A stretch of DNA of 33,360 bases from Chlorobiota bacterium (GCA_013151505.1 JAADID010000081.1:1-33360), one strand, 5' to 3'. Shown: positions 8,224-16,467, counted from the stretch's first letter. Notes: generated from the sequence alone by a model not told the origin. A program made the numbers and translations.

Positions 8224-8811
8224 ATGTCTTACGAAGGAGTAAAATACAACACAGAATACATTTCCGAGATTGTTCCTGCAGACAACAGGATTGACGAACT
8301 CAGGAAATGGTGCCGGATATTTCATGAAAAAGAACTCGCACCCCATTATCCCGGAGGTACTCACGGCAACATGAGTTTCAGGGTAAATCCGGAAAAAGAT
8401 ATCTTTATCATTACGGCAGCCCGCACCAGTTTTGCAGAAGAATTATCCCCGGAAGCATTTTTCACAGTCACCGCTGTTGACCTTAAAAATGCCGTTGTGT
8501 ATGTTTCGGGATCAAAAACCAGGGAACCCTCATCCGAAACTCTGCTGCATTTCGCTATTTACCGCGAACGTTCCGATGTGATGGCCATACTGCACGGACA
8601 TTGCAAAACCATCACCCAACACGCAGAAAAACTGGGCATTGTCACAACAAAGGAATTTGTCGAGCCGGGAACCGTAAAAGTCGTGGACAGCGTGCTTGAA
8701 GTACTGGACAATCACCATTTCATCGAAATGAAAGGTCACGGTTTTTTATCGCTCGGAAAATCCATTAACGAAGCCGGACTACTGGCCATGGAAATGCTGA
8801 AAAAGGTTTGA
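8224..8811 (+). CDS. Class II aldolase/adducin family protein
   Basis: The 195-residue protein belongs to the class II (zinc-dependent) aldolase/adducin fold that includes L-fuculose-phosphate and L-ribulose-5-phosphate enzymes. Visible marks are GGTHGNMSFRV near residues 44-53 (phosphate-binding turn), Glu105 in SSETLLHF (catalytic acid in the family), the zinc ligands His124 and His126 in LHGHC, and His172 in KGHGF. The active site therefore looks intact. The substrate cannot be assigned: no sugar kinase, isomerase or transporter is adjacent. ATG 8224 was chosen over TTG 8197 because family homology starts after MSYEG and an A-rich leader precedes it. Alternative roles include an MtnB-like dehydratase, but no methionine-salvage neighbours support this. 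Confidence 0.85.
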   Translation: MSYEGVKYNTEYISEIVPADNRIDELRKWCRIFHEKELAPHYPGGTHGNMSFRVNPEKDIFIITAARTSFAEELSPEAFFTVTAVDLKNAVVYVSGSKTREPSSETLLHFAIYRERSDVMAILHGHCKTITQHAEKLGIVTTKEFVEPGTVKVVDSVLEVLDNHHFIEMKGHGFLSLGKSINEAGLLAMEMLKKV

Positions 8812-8847
8812 GGTGGTGGGCGTTACAAGTTATGTGGCATATTGGTA

Positions 8848-8879
8848 AAAAACGCCGTTTCGCCGCAACGAAAGTTTTT
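8848..8879. terminator. Possible bidirectional terminator between convergent genes
   Basis: AAAAAC (8848-8853) pairs with GTTTTT (8874-8879), and TTTCG (8858-8862) pairs with CGAAA (8869-8873), leaving a GCCG bulge. The A-run and T-run at the two ends make it usable from both strands. It sits between the convergent class II aldolase gene and rlmD. Confidence 0.4.
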
Positions 8880-8911
8880 GTGTGCCGCTGTAAAGCCTCG
8901 GTAAACATCTG

Positions 8912-10342
8912 CTATCTTTTCCCAAGCAGTACCACATTTTCCACATGATGCGTCTGCGGGAACATGTCCACCGGTTGCACTTTTTTCACTTCATACTTCT
9001 CATTAAGCAGGGCAATGTCCCTGGCCTGCGTAGCGGGGTTACAACTTACATAGATGATCTTTTGCGGTCCGGCGATCAGCATTTGCCGAACCACTTTCTG
9101 ATGCATTCCTGCCCGCGGCGGGTCGGTAACGATGATATCCGGTTTACCCTGGGTGGCAAAGAATTCTTCATCAAGCAAACCGGCCAGATCACCGGAATAA
9201 AATTCCACATTGTCAATGGCATTCAGTTTCATGTTTTCTCTGGCGTCCCTGACCGCATCCTCCAAATATTCCACACCGATCACCCTTTTAACCGCTCTTG
9301 AAATAAATGCGGCAATAGTTCCTGTCCCGGTGTATAGATCATAAACCAGTTCATTCCCCTGAAACTCAGCAAATTCAAAAGCCGTTTTGTACAATTTGAA
9401 GGCTTGTTCCGGGTTGGTCTGATAAAATGATACCGGCCCCACCTTGAACCTGAACGGCGGTTCACCTTCAACAGGCGAAGGCATCGTCTCCATGATGAAA
9501 GGTTTGCCTTTGAACAGTTTGATCTCCAGGTCAGAGATCGTATCGTTTTTCTTTTCGTTCACCACATACATCAGCGAGGTGATCTCCGGGAAACGTTCAG
9601 CGACAAAATCCATCACATCAGCAATTTCATTGCTTTCATGGCCAAAAACCACAATCACCATCAGGTCGCCGGTCACTGCCGTGCGGATGATCAGGTTCCG
9701 CAGAAACCCTTCCTGGCTTCTGACATTGTAAAAGGAAAGCCCGTGTTCCAAAGCATATTTTTTAACTTCTACCCGGATATCGTTTGAGGGGTCTTTCTGA
9801 AGATAACAATGTTCTATATCCAGTATCTTGTCAAACATCCCCGGCAGGTGAAAACCGAGGCCGTTGGTGTTTTCGGGACCTCCCTCCTCTTTTGAAGTAT
9901 CCAGTTCGGTCAGCCATCGCCTGTCGGAAAAGGTGAACTCCAGCTTATTGCGGTAGTAGTATGGTTTGTCGGAACCCAGGATAGGCATCACATCGGGGTA
10001 AGGCACTTTGGCAATCCTTTCCAGCGCATCCCTCACCTGTTTCTGTTTGAAGGCCAGTTGATACTGATAATCTATGTGCTGCCACTTGCAACCGCCGCAC
10101 AGGCCGAAGTGCGAACATTCCGGTTCCACACGGTATTCCGATTTTTTATGGAGATGGACAATCCGGGCTTCGTAATAATTTTTCCGTTTTTTAAACACCT
10201 GCACATCCGCCACATCGCCCGTAGCGGCAAAAGGGACAAACACAACCCGCTCGTTGTACCTTCCGACGGCTTTCCCCTCGGCGCCTACATCAACGATCTC
10301 CAGCTTCTCAATAAAAGGTAATGGTTTTTTTCTTCTCGCCAT
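8912..10342 (-). CDS. rlmD: 23S rRNA (uracil-5-)-methyltransferase, RlmD/RumA family
   Basis: This 476-residue TrmA-family enzyme methylates C5 of a uridine in RNA, most likely U1939 of 23S rRNA, using SAM. An N-terminal TRAM domain (about residues 8-65) is followed by four Cys for a 4Fe-4S cluster: Cys76, Cys82, Cys85 and Cys179. The SAM site is VYDLYTGTGT near 333-342, DPPRAGMH lies at 407-414, and the catalytic Cys434 is in VSCNPATQARD. The ending DMFPQTHHVE is typical. Family members also include RlmC and TrmA; the cluster and TRAM domain favour RlmD or an RlmCD-like dual enzyme. A clear promoter box precedes it on the minus strand (10361-10368). Confidence 0.93.
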   Translation of the reverse strand: MARRKKPLPFIEKLEIVDVGAEGKAVGRYNERVVFVPFAATGDVADVQVFKKRKNYYEARIVHLHKKSEYRVEPECSHFGLCGGCKWQHIDYQYQLAFKQKQVRDALERIAKVPYPDVMPILGSDKPYYYRNKLEFTFSDRRWLTELDTSKEEGGPENTNGLGFHLPGMFDKILDIEHCYLQKDPSNDIRVEVKKYALEHGLSFYNVRSQEGFLRNLIIRTAVTGDLMVIVVFGHESNEIADVMDFVAERFPEITSLMYVVNEKKNDTISDLEIKLFKGKPFIMETMPSPVEGEPPFRFKVGPVSFYQTNPEQAFKLYKTAFEFAEFQGNELVYDLYTGTGTIAAFISRAVKRVIGVEYLEDAVRDARENMKLNAIDNVEFYSGDLAGLLDEEFFATQGKPDIIVTDPPRAGMHQKVVRQMLIAGPQKIIYVSCNPATQARDIALLNEKYEVKKVQPVDMFPQTHHVENVVLLGKR

Positions 10343-10360
10343 GACTTATATTTGGAACGG

Positions 10361-10391
10361 CAAAGATACGCGTTCAATTTGTCAGCAGAAA
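10361..10391 (-). promoter_or_regulatory. Bacteroidota-type promoter of rlmD
   Basis: On the minus strand TATCTTTG (plus 10361-10368) is an exact TAnnTTTG -7 box. TTTC (plus 10388-10391) lies 19 bases upstream, close to the TTTG -33 element. The predicted transcript would start some 10-15 bases before the ATG at 10342. Confidence 0.6.
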
Positions 10392-10456
10392 CCGTTTGTT
10401 TCTAACCAATGATATTTATCAGCGATCAATCTGCAAAAGTCAACGCCAACTATTTA

Positions 10457-11661
10457 TTAAAACGCCACCTGGAACCGCATCTGGTAAATGTTTGCAAACC
10501 CCTGGTTTCCCACATCGGAATAGATATAATTGAACATAACCCGCACGGCAGGGTTCAGGTACCAGTTCAACCCGGCAGTGATATCCTGCATGCTGCCGCC
10601 CCGCAAATCTTTGTCGTTCAGATTGATTGATGAATATCTCAAACTAATCTCAAAAGCTCCCCACCCCCCTTTTCCAAGGTTCCTTTTCGGGGCTAACCTC
10701 CCGAAAGCCGTTTTCTTCTGGCTGTAGTTTTTGTGTTCTCCTGTGATGAACCAGCTTATAATCGCATATCCCGCATTGTAATAATAAGAGGTGAAATTTG
10801 TATTCATAGACGGGGATGGGACAACTTTTGTCGTCATATATTCACCCTGGAATGACAGCGGACCGAAAATAAACACAAATTCCGAACCCATAACCTCTGC
10901 GGTTTTGGTTTCTTTTACAGAAAGCGTAACATATTTTGGTGTCAGATGGGCTTCCGGTCTGTCGTTCAATATAAGTAAACGGTTGTCGTTAAACTGGTGT
11001 TCGTAAGCCACACCAAGATGCATGACAGTATACCATCTGCCATCCGGTTTGTAAATGGGTTGGCCTGCTACCCTGAAAGTCAGACGATACTGGTTACCCA
11101 GATAAAGACCAACATTCCTTGTTGGAAAGAAATAGCCGGCATACCATGAAAAGCGTTTGTTAAACTGATGATTATAAACCATCGCACCCAGGTCACGCTC
11201 CGGTGTGAAAGCATCGGTAAGTGAGCGTTCCATCAGTGTAATGTCATTGGAACTGGTTAACAATTCAAAACCAAAAGGTTGCTTGAAATGTCCGACCCTG
11301 ATATGCCCAACACCCGGTATTTTTGTCAACTCAATGTAAGCGTCTTTCACCCCGGCATCACCCCGTGCAAAATCAAATTGCATTTTAAACTTCACATTAC
11401 CGAATAATATCCCCGAAGTAAAAAACCTTAATCGCCTGAATTCGCTACCGTTCATCGCCGGGAAATTTTCATCCAGCACATCATTTTGATTGATCATCAT
11501 GATGTCATACTGAATCGTCCCCCGATCTTTATTTTAAACTGATCATCAGCACGCTGAAACTGAAGACCTTTGTTCCATTTAATATTCCACTCGTGTGAAG
11601 ATTGCGCAAATAATACAGTGGCTGCCGAAAATATCAGAAAAAATAAAATTGTTTTTCTCAT
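10457..11661 (-). pseudogene. Phosphate-selective porin (OprO/OprP-type) with an N-terminal frameshift
   Basis: Two reading frames make one porin. Translation from ATG 11661 (or in-frame ATG 11670) gives a signal peptide MRKTILFFLIFSAATVLFAQ and a mature start ending FKIKIGG, then shifts into a short tail and stops at 11497-11499. The remaining 347 residues, read from about 11518 in another frame, carry the beta-barrel and end in VAF, with the terminal Phe usual for outer-membrane barrels. The break lies in a G5 run followed by ACGATT (minus strand, plus 11513-11523). Adding one base after CG gives IGGRIQYD, the expected family sequence, and a protein of about 401 residues, normal for this family. 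It may be a real pseudogene, a sequencing indel or a switchable run. Taken alone, the downstream frame would start at ATG 11500 without a signal peptide. Substrate preference (phosphate or other anion) is not provable here. Confidence 0.85.
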
Positions 11662-11680
11662 TGTATTCATTTTCGGGGTA

Positions 11681-11688
11681 CAAAAATA
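11681..11688 (-). promoter_or_regulatory. Candidate -7 box for the porin gene
   Basis: On the minus strand this reads TATTTTTG, an exact TAnnTTTG. A TTTG lies 14 bases upstream (plus 11703-11706), shorter than the usual 19-21. Its position, about 20 bases from ATG 11661, favours that start over ATG 11670. Confidence 0.45.
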
Positions 11689-11733
11689 TATTTTTGGGAA
11701 AGCAAAACGGGATACCGTTTATTATCTTTATGT

Positions 11734-11741
11734 TAACTTTG
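11734..11741 (+). promoter_or_regulatory. -7 box of the NAD(P)HX repair gene
   Basis: TAACTTTG is an exact TAnnTTTG box, 16 bases before the ATG at 11758. No convincing -33 element was found. It is divergent from the porin promoter in the same intergenic region of roughly 95 bases. Confidence 0.55.
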
Positions 11742-11757
11742 TGAAAAGTTCTCAACA

Positions 11758-13269
11758 ATGAAAATACTACCGGTTGATAAAATCAGAGAGGCAGATGCCT
11801 ATACGATAAAAAACGAACCCATTGCTTCCATTGACCTGATGGAAAGGGCAGCCAACCAGTTGTTTAAATGGATCAGAAAACGCGTTGACCGCACGCATGT
11901 CATTCATATATTTGCAGGTCTGGGAAACAATGGCGGCGACGGGCTTGCCCTGTCGCGGATGTTGTCAAAAAAAGGATATGATGTAAAAGTTTATCTTATC
12001 AGGTATTCTGATAAAACATCTGAAGATTTTGGTATCAATTTTGATCGGCTTCCCGAAAAAATCCAAAATAAAAATATTACTGATATAAAGGATGGCGATC
12101 CTTTGCCCGAAATAGGTGAAAATGATATCATCGTGGATGCCATCTTCGGTTCCGGCCTGGCTCGGCCTGTCAAAGGATTTATTGGTAAAGTAGTGGAACA
12201 CATTAACAGTCAGCCGGCAGTCAAAATTTCCATTGACATCCCGTCAGGGCTTTTTGCCGACAGCCATTCCGACCCCAAAGAGGGCGCCATCGTCAGCGCC
12301 GATTACACATTGAGTTTTCAGTTTCCGAAACTTGCGTTTTTATTGCCTGAAAACGATCATTTTACCGGACAATGGCATGTATTGGATATCGGGTTGATGG
12401 CGGAATATATCAACGAGGTAAAGGTTAGCGAGTTTTACATGCAGAAACGGGATATTACCCCTATGCTGAAACAACGGCGGATTTTTTCGCACAAAGGCAC
12501 ATTTGGACATGCGCTGCTTATTGCCGGCAGTTACGGAAAGATGGGAGCTGCCATTCTGGCTTCCAAAGGATGCCTGCGGTCAGGTGTCGGACTGTTGCAT
12601 ACGCACATCCCCAAAGTGGGATATTCCATCATGCAAACCGCCACACCCGAGACCATGCTGAGTATTGACCGCTATGAGAATTACTTTTCAGAAGTCCCCG
12701 ACCTCGGTATGTATAATGCAGTAGGCATCGGACCGGGTCTTGGCATGGAACACCAGTCGCAAATGGCCTTGAAACTATTGATCCAGAATTACAAAAACCC
12801 CATCGTCTTTGATGCGGATGCATTGAACATCCTGGCAGAAAACAAGACCTGGCTTTCCTGGCTTCCGCCGCACAGTGTTCTCACCCCCCACCCCAAAGAG
12901 TTTGAACGGCTTGCAGGCAAATGGTCGGATGATTATGATAAGCTGAAAAAACTACGTGATTTCAGCTCGAAGTTCGGTGTGTATGTTGTATTGAAAGGAG
13001 CTTACACGGCCATCTGTTTCCCGGATAAAACCATTTATTTCAATTCCACAGGCAATCCGGGAATGGCTACTGCAGGCAGCGGGGATGTGCTCACAGGTAT
13101 GATCACAGGATTGCTTGCACAAGACTATACCCCCGGTGTGGCTGCCGTCATCGGTGTATATCTTCACGGCCTGGCCGGAGATCTGGCGGCCAGAAAGAAG
13201 GGACAGGAAGCCATGTTGGCAGGGGACATCATCGAAAACATAGGAAAAGCTTTCAAAAAGACAAGGTAA
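11758..13269 (+). CDS. nnr: Bifunctional NAD(P)H-hydrate epimerase / ADP-dependent NAD(P)H-hydrate dehydratase
   Basis: This 503-residue two-domain enzyme repairs NADHX and NADPHX, the hydrated damage products of NAD(P)H. The N-terminal half (YjeF_N, epimerase) has GLGNNGGDG at residues 55-62 (start of the family's nucleotide-binding loop), DAIFGSGL, and SIDIPSG in the middle. The C-terminal half (ribokinase-like dehydratase, YjeF_C) has HKGTFGHALLIAGS near 245, GPGLG near 328, DADALN near 355, LTPHPKEF near 380, and the ATP-site motif NPGMATAGSGD ending at Asp443. Both domains look complete. The fused arrangement is common in bacteria. It starts next to an exact TAnnTTTG box and diverges from the porin. 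It acts in the cytoplasm. Confidence 0.95.
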   Translation: MKILPVDKIREADAYTIKNEPIASIDLMERAANQLFKWIRKRVDRTHVIHIFAGLGNNGGDGLALSRMLSKKGYDVKVYLIRYSDKTSEDFGINFDRLPEKIQNKNITDIKDGDPLPEIGENDIIVDAIFGSGLARPVKGFIGKVVEHINSQPAVKISIDIPSGLFADSHSDPKEGAIVSADYTLSFQFPKLAFLLPENDHFTGQWHVLDIGLMAEYINEVKVSEFYMQKRDITPMLKQRRIFSHKGTFGHALLIAGSYGKMGAAILASKGCLRSGVGLLHTHIPKVGYSIMQTATPETMLSIDRYENYFSEVPDLGMYNAVGIGPGLGMEHQSQMALKLLIQNYKNPIVFDADALNILAENKTWLSWLPPHSVLTPHPKEFERLAGKWSDDYDKLKKLRDFSSKFGVYVVLKGAYTAICFPDKTIYFNSTGNPGMATAGSGDVLTGMITGLLAQDYTPGVAAVIGVYLHGLAGDLAARKKGQEAMLAGDIIENIGKAFKKTR

Positions 13270-13312
13270 ACTTCTTTTTTATCAGCTACCCGGCCCACCA
13301 GGGCAGGGTCAT

Positions 13313-13334
13313 AAAAAAGGCGGCCAGAGCCGCC
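13313..13334 (-). terminator. Rho-independent terminator of the GroES-like gene
   Basis: Read on the minus strand, GGCGGC-TCTG-GCCGCC (plus 13319-13334) is followed by TTTTTT (plus 13313-13318). It begins 8 bases after the stop codon at 13342-13344. It may also slow convergent transcription from the NAD(P)HX repair gene. Confidence 0.8.
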
Positions 13335-13341
13335 TCTACTT

Positions 13342-13629
13342 TTATATCTTTTCGGTTTCGACCACCTTGGCAAGCAGGTCGGCATAAGGCATCATCAGGT
13401 ATTTGTTACCTTCAAACTCAAACTCGGTTCCTGAATATTTTTTGAAAAATACAATGTCACCTACCGAGATGCCCGGGTTTTCAATATTGCCAATGGCAAC
13501 CACCCTGGCGTATTGCGGTTTCTCTTTGGCTGTATCGGGAATAATGATGCCCGAAGGAGTCTTCTGCTGTTCTTCTTCCTGCGTCATGTCCAGTAAAACA
13601 TTCTCGTTTAAAGGCTGTAATTCTTTCAT
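13342..13629 (-). CDS. GroES-like co-chaperonin, encoded without a groEL partner
   Basis: The 95-residue protein has the Cpn10 fold marks: LQPLNENVLLDM at the N-terminus, the mobile-loop region around SGIIIPDTAKEKPQ, VVAIGN, VGDIVFFKKYSGTE, and a final DLLAKV. GroES caps the GroEL chamber; the mobile loop here keeps the hydrophobic III triplet that docks on GroEL. Length is normal. It diverges from the usual GroES in the N-terminal and roof parts, and no groEL gene is next to it. It is therefore probably a second, divergent co-chaperonin, with a regular groESL pair elsewhere (inferred). It lies 65 bases downstream of the thioredoxin-glutaredoxin gene on the same strand and ends in a clear terminator, so the two may form one transcript. 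Confidence 0.85.
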   Translation of the reverse strand: MKELQPLNENVLLDMTQEEEQQKTPSGIIIPDTAKEKPQYARVVAIGNIENPGISVGDIVFFKKYSGTEFEFEGNKYLMMPYADLLAKVVETEKI

Positions 13630-13694
13630 CTTTTATCTTATTTAATGTTAGTTAATAATTTTCCAATATTTATTTGACTCTATTTCATTCATTT

Positions 13695-14279
13695 CTAATT
13701 GATCCCCAGCAGGGTATTGATCCGGGCTTTGTCAAATCCAACAATCACCTCGCCGTTGATATCCGTCTGCGGAACTCCCTGCTGTCCACTGCGCCTCACC
13801 ATGGCTTCGGCAGCTTTCTGGTCTTTTGAAACATCAATATCCCGGTAACGGATACCATATTTGTCAAGATGACGTTTCAGGGCATTGCACCACGTACAAC
13901 TCGGTGTTGAATAAACGGTCACACGTTTTTGAGGTTTACCGTCACCATCTGTTTTTGCCGTAAATAAAACACTTTCGAACAATGACTTGTAAAAACCTTC
14001 ATCATTGCATCCCTTAACGGATTTCACAAAATTCTTTCCTTCAAAAACCAGCAATGAAGGCGCTGAAGTGATATTATATTTCGGATGGATATCGCGGACA
14101 GTCGTTACATCTGCCGCCAGTACATTCACATCCTTCACTTCACCGGCTGCCTCTTCTACCCCCGCATAACTGCAATCGCTTGCTTCCGACCCTTTCTTGT
14201 ACAACAGCACGTAGTTTTTCTTATCCTTCGCCAGATACTTCTGCATTTCATCAAACGAATGAATCTCTTTCACTTTCAT
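13695..14279 (-). CDS. Thioredoxin-like / glutaredoxin fusion protein
   Basis: Two thioredoxin folds are joined in 194 residues. The first (about 1-105) has the fold pattern and the cis-proline segment TSAPSLLVF (Pro74), but the active-site CxxC is replaced by SEASDCSYA with only Cys36; another Cys is at 91. The second (about 117-194) is a glutaredoxin/NrdH-like domain with the active site CTWC (Cys128, Cys131), the GVP cis-proline at 170 and a final GFDKARIN. No signal peptide is visible, so it is cytoplasmic. The C-terminal domain should be redox-active, while the N-terminal domain may bind a partner or act with a single Cys, as in bacillithiol- or monothiol-type chemistry. The functional target is unknown. 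It is followed by the GroES-like gene. Confidence 0.85.
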   Translation of the reverse strand: MKVKEIHSFDEMQKYLAKDKKNYVLLYKKGSEASDCSYAGVEEAAGEVKDVNVLAADVTTVRDIHPKYNITSAPSLLVFEGKNFVKSVKGCNDEGFYKSLFESVLFTAKTDGDGKPQKRVTVYSTPSCTWCNALKRHLDKYGIRYRDIDVSKDQKAAEAMVRRSGQQGVPQTDINGEVIVGFDKARINTLLGIN

Positions 14280-14577
14280 AATCCAAAAAATTTAACGTGT
14301 CTTAATCAAATGATATGCCAAGGCAAAATTACCTCTTTTACAAGTGCCGAAATTGCAGTTATGACAAAATTTCACCTCTGGTGTTGGGGGATGAAATATG
14401 TGGGTATCGGGTAAAGGGGTATAAGGTATATAGGGGTATAGTGTGTCTTGTCCTGAAATAGGTTTACAAAAAAGTAAATTTTTTAGTCAATGAAATTTAT
14501 CCGACTGCATCAATTGCACCAACTGAATCAATTGCACCCAATACCTTTATACCTCTATACCCGTCCTTTATACCTTT
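14280..14577. other. Intergenic region with short tandem and inverted simple repeats
   Basis: No gene was found. Two copies of ATCAATTGCACC lie at 14509-14520 and 14527-14538 (period 18). GGTATA-rich phrases at about 14410-14443 and their complement (TATACC-rich) at about 14540-14577 face each other. If these pair, they would form a long imperfect AT-rich stem around the region. The methyltransferase gene ends directly at its right edge. Confidence 0.5.
14324..14331 (-). promoter_or_regulatory. -7 box of the thioredoxin-glutaredoxin gene
   Basis: On the minus strand this reads TAATTTTG, an exact TAnnTTTG, about 45 bases before the ATG at 14279. No clear -33 TTTG was found at the expected spacing. 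Confidence 0.5.
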
Positions 14578-15021
14578 TCAATATAAATACGGAAGCATCC
14601 GCTTCGTCCTCAACACATACGCTTTGTAGTCAGGAAATTGCTGATGTAACCGCTTTTCTTCATAAACGATTTTCAGCAACAAAACAATGATCAGCAGTAC
14701 GAATACACCCAGCCTCATCCATGAAAAATAATCAAAGACCAGGGGCAGAAGGGCAACCAACTGGGCAAGATACATGGGATGCCTGACCACGCTGTAAGGG
14801 CCGGTTGTTACCAACTGCCCGTTGGTTTTTGGCGTGGGCGTAATATTAAAATTCCCAATTCTGATCGTATAAATGGCTACAATCCCCAAAAATATACCCG
14901 CAGCTTCAATCAGGATACCCGAGTAATCATTGGCTATGGCTGGCGCCGATGAAAGCAGGTATATCAGGGAGGCCAATTGTAAAAAAACAAGTAAATAAGG
15001 ATATATTTTTTCTTTGAACAT
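14578..15021 (-). CDS. Isoprenylcysteine carboxyl methyltransferase-like membrane methyltransferase
   Basis: The 147-residue protein has four likely membrane segments and the signature of the ICMT/phospholipid N-methyltransferase superfamily. LVTTGPYSVVRHPMYLAQ lies in the middle (SAM-binding RHPxY). Near the end come EEKRLHQQFPDYKAYVLRTKR (EE and the PDY..Y pattern) and LPYLY. It is an inner-membrane enzyme that should methylate a lipid or small substrate with SAM; the true substrate of bacterial members is usually unknown. It is shorter than eukaryotic ICMT but typical for bacterial homologues. It diverges from the citrate lyase locus, and no lipid-biosynthesis neighbour helps assignment. 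Confidence 0.85.
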   Translation of the reverse strand: MFKEKIYPYLLVFLQLASLIYLLSSAPAIANDYSGILIEAAGIFLGIVAIYTIRIGNFNITPTPKTNGQLVTTGPYSVVRHPMYLAQLVALLPLVFDYFSWMRLGVFVLLIIVLLLKIVYEEKRLHQQFPDYKAYVLRTKRMLPYLY

Positions 15022-15133
15022 GTCACCCGGAATTAAAAACCGGCTCCGGGATTAAGTTATGTTGCAAGTAGAGAGAAAGTTAAAAATTCCGGAACCGGCA
15101 CACAAAGGTACATGAAATTTTTCTTTCAGATAA

Positions 15134-15165
15134 TTTAGAAATCAATTAAACTGATTTTACCTTTG
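15134..15165 (+). promoter_or_regulatory. Promoter of the citrate lyase locus
   Basis: TACCTTTG (15158-15165) is an exact TAnnTTTG -7 box. TTTAG (15134-15138) lies 19 bases upstream and resembles the TTTG -33 element. The ATG at 15196 is 30 bases downstream of the box. Confidence 0.6.
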
Positions 15166-15195
15166 CAATAATTACAAAAGCTAAAAACCACCTTT

Positions 15196-16420
15196 ATGAA
15201 AAATACAGGAGAAGCAGGAAACCGGGGGCCGGATGTTCGTTCCGACTGCCATGCCGAAATAGAGATGACATCATCAGGAGGTATAATTCTGGAAATCAAG
15301 AGCAAAGTTAAAACACTTTTCGGTAAATCCATCGAAAAACTGGCACGCGACATCCTGAATTATTTTGACATAAAAAATGCACGGCTGACGATTGAGGATG
15401 CCGGGGCGCTTGAACTGGTCATTGCCGCACGCATGGAAGCTGCCATTAAAAAAGCAATGAAAACCGAAAAGGAATATCTTTTGCCGGTGATCAAAGAAAA
15501 CACGACTGCCAGTAACAAGGATGATTTCAGGTTCTCGCGATTGTACCTGCCGGGAAACAGCCCCAAACTGATGATCAATGCAGGGATTCACAATCCCAAC
15601 GGAATTATACGGAATTATCCTTGACCTTGAGGATTCGGTGTCGGCTGACAAAAAGTTCGAAGCGCGTTTTCTGGTCAGAAATGCGTTGAGGAGCATGAAT
15701 TTTTACGGTGCCGAAAGGATGGTGCGCATCAACCAGATACCCGGGGGACTGGATGACCTTAAATACTGCATACCGCATCATGTAAACCTTATCCTCGTTC
15801 CCAAGTGCGAACAGGCATCTGATATTCATAAGGTAAACGAAGACGAAGAGATTGACAGGATAAAGAAAGAACACAATACCGGTTATCCTGTCTGGCTTAT
15901 GCCGATCATCGAAAGTGCGCTGGGTGTTCTCAATGCTTACGCCATTGCATCGGCAGCTCAAAATGTGGTCGCACTGGCAATCGGACTGGAAGATTATACG
16001 GCTGATATCGGGACCAGACGCACTGACGAAGGCAAAGAATCATTTTTTGCCCGGAGTATGGTCGTTAATGCAGCACGGGCTGCCGGTATCCAACCCATTG
16101 ATTCCGTTTTCTCGGATGTTTCGGACATGGAGGCACTGGCAAAGAATGTCCAGGCATCCAAAGCACTGGGATTTGACGGGATGGGCTGTATTCATCCACG
16201 GCAGATCAAAGTGATTCATGAGAATTTTGCTCCTGCAGATGATGAAATCGAAAAAGCCAAAAAGATCGTTCTTGCGTTCAAAGAGGCCGAAGCCAAGGGA
16301 CTGGGTGTGGTTTCGCTGGGCTCAAAAATGATCGATCCACCGGTGGTTAAAAGAGCGCAAAGAACGATTCGGATAGCTGTGGATGTGGGAAAACTGGATG
16401 AGAACTGGATGAATAAATAA
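15196..16420 (+). pseudogene. citDE: Citrate lyase acyl carrier (CitD)-beta subunit (CitE) fusion, frameshifted by a 10-bp duplication
   Basis: The first frame (15196-15624) starts with a CitD-like acyl carrier domain, about residues 5-95 (GPDVRSDCHAEIEM, then IEKLARDILNYF, then DAGALELVIAARMEAA). Ser16 is the best candidate for the phosphoribosyl-dephospho-CoA site. A linker leads to the CitE start RLYLPGNSPKL. At 15599-15618 the decamer ACGGAATTAT occurs twice in tandem and pushes translation to a TGA at 15622. Removing one copy restores PNGIILDLEDSV and joins the frame ending at 16420, giving exactly 405 codons (404 residues). The CitE part keeps IIESALG and GLEDYTADIG with the expected Glu and Asp residues. 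CitE cleaves citryl-ACP to oxaloacetate and acetyl-ACP. An independent start at ATG 15578 would lack the first strand of the TIM barrel. Whether the break is natural or an assembly error is open. Confidence 0.88.
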
Positions 16421-16467
16421 TGACAACCAAATAAAACATCATTACATTTATAATTCGCTATCATTTT

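Noticed and set aside
11500-11500. ATG 11500 as the true porin start
   Set aside because: This would leave a barrel without signal peptide, while a perfect signal peptide plus mature start lies directly upstream in another frame.
11513-11523. Programmed ribosomal frameshift in the porin
   Set aside because: There is a G5 run but no recognised slippery heptamer with a downstream structure, and the best family match needs an added base after CG, not a slip in the run.
14410-14577. Repeat cluster as a CRISPR array
   Set aside because: The ATCAATTGCACC units are only two, 18 bases apart, with no spacers of uniform length and no cas genes.
15578-16420. ATG 15578 as an independent start of citE
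   Set aside because: Its first 11 residues are out-of-frame sequence, and the conserved first strand RLYLPGNSP lies in the other frame upstream. One deletion of the duplicated 10 bp explains everything.
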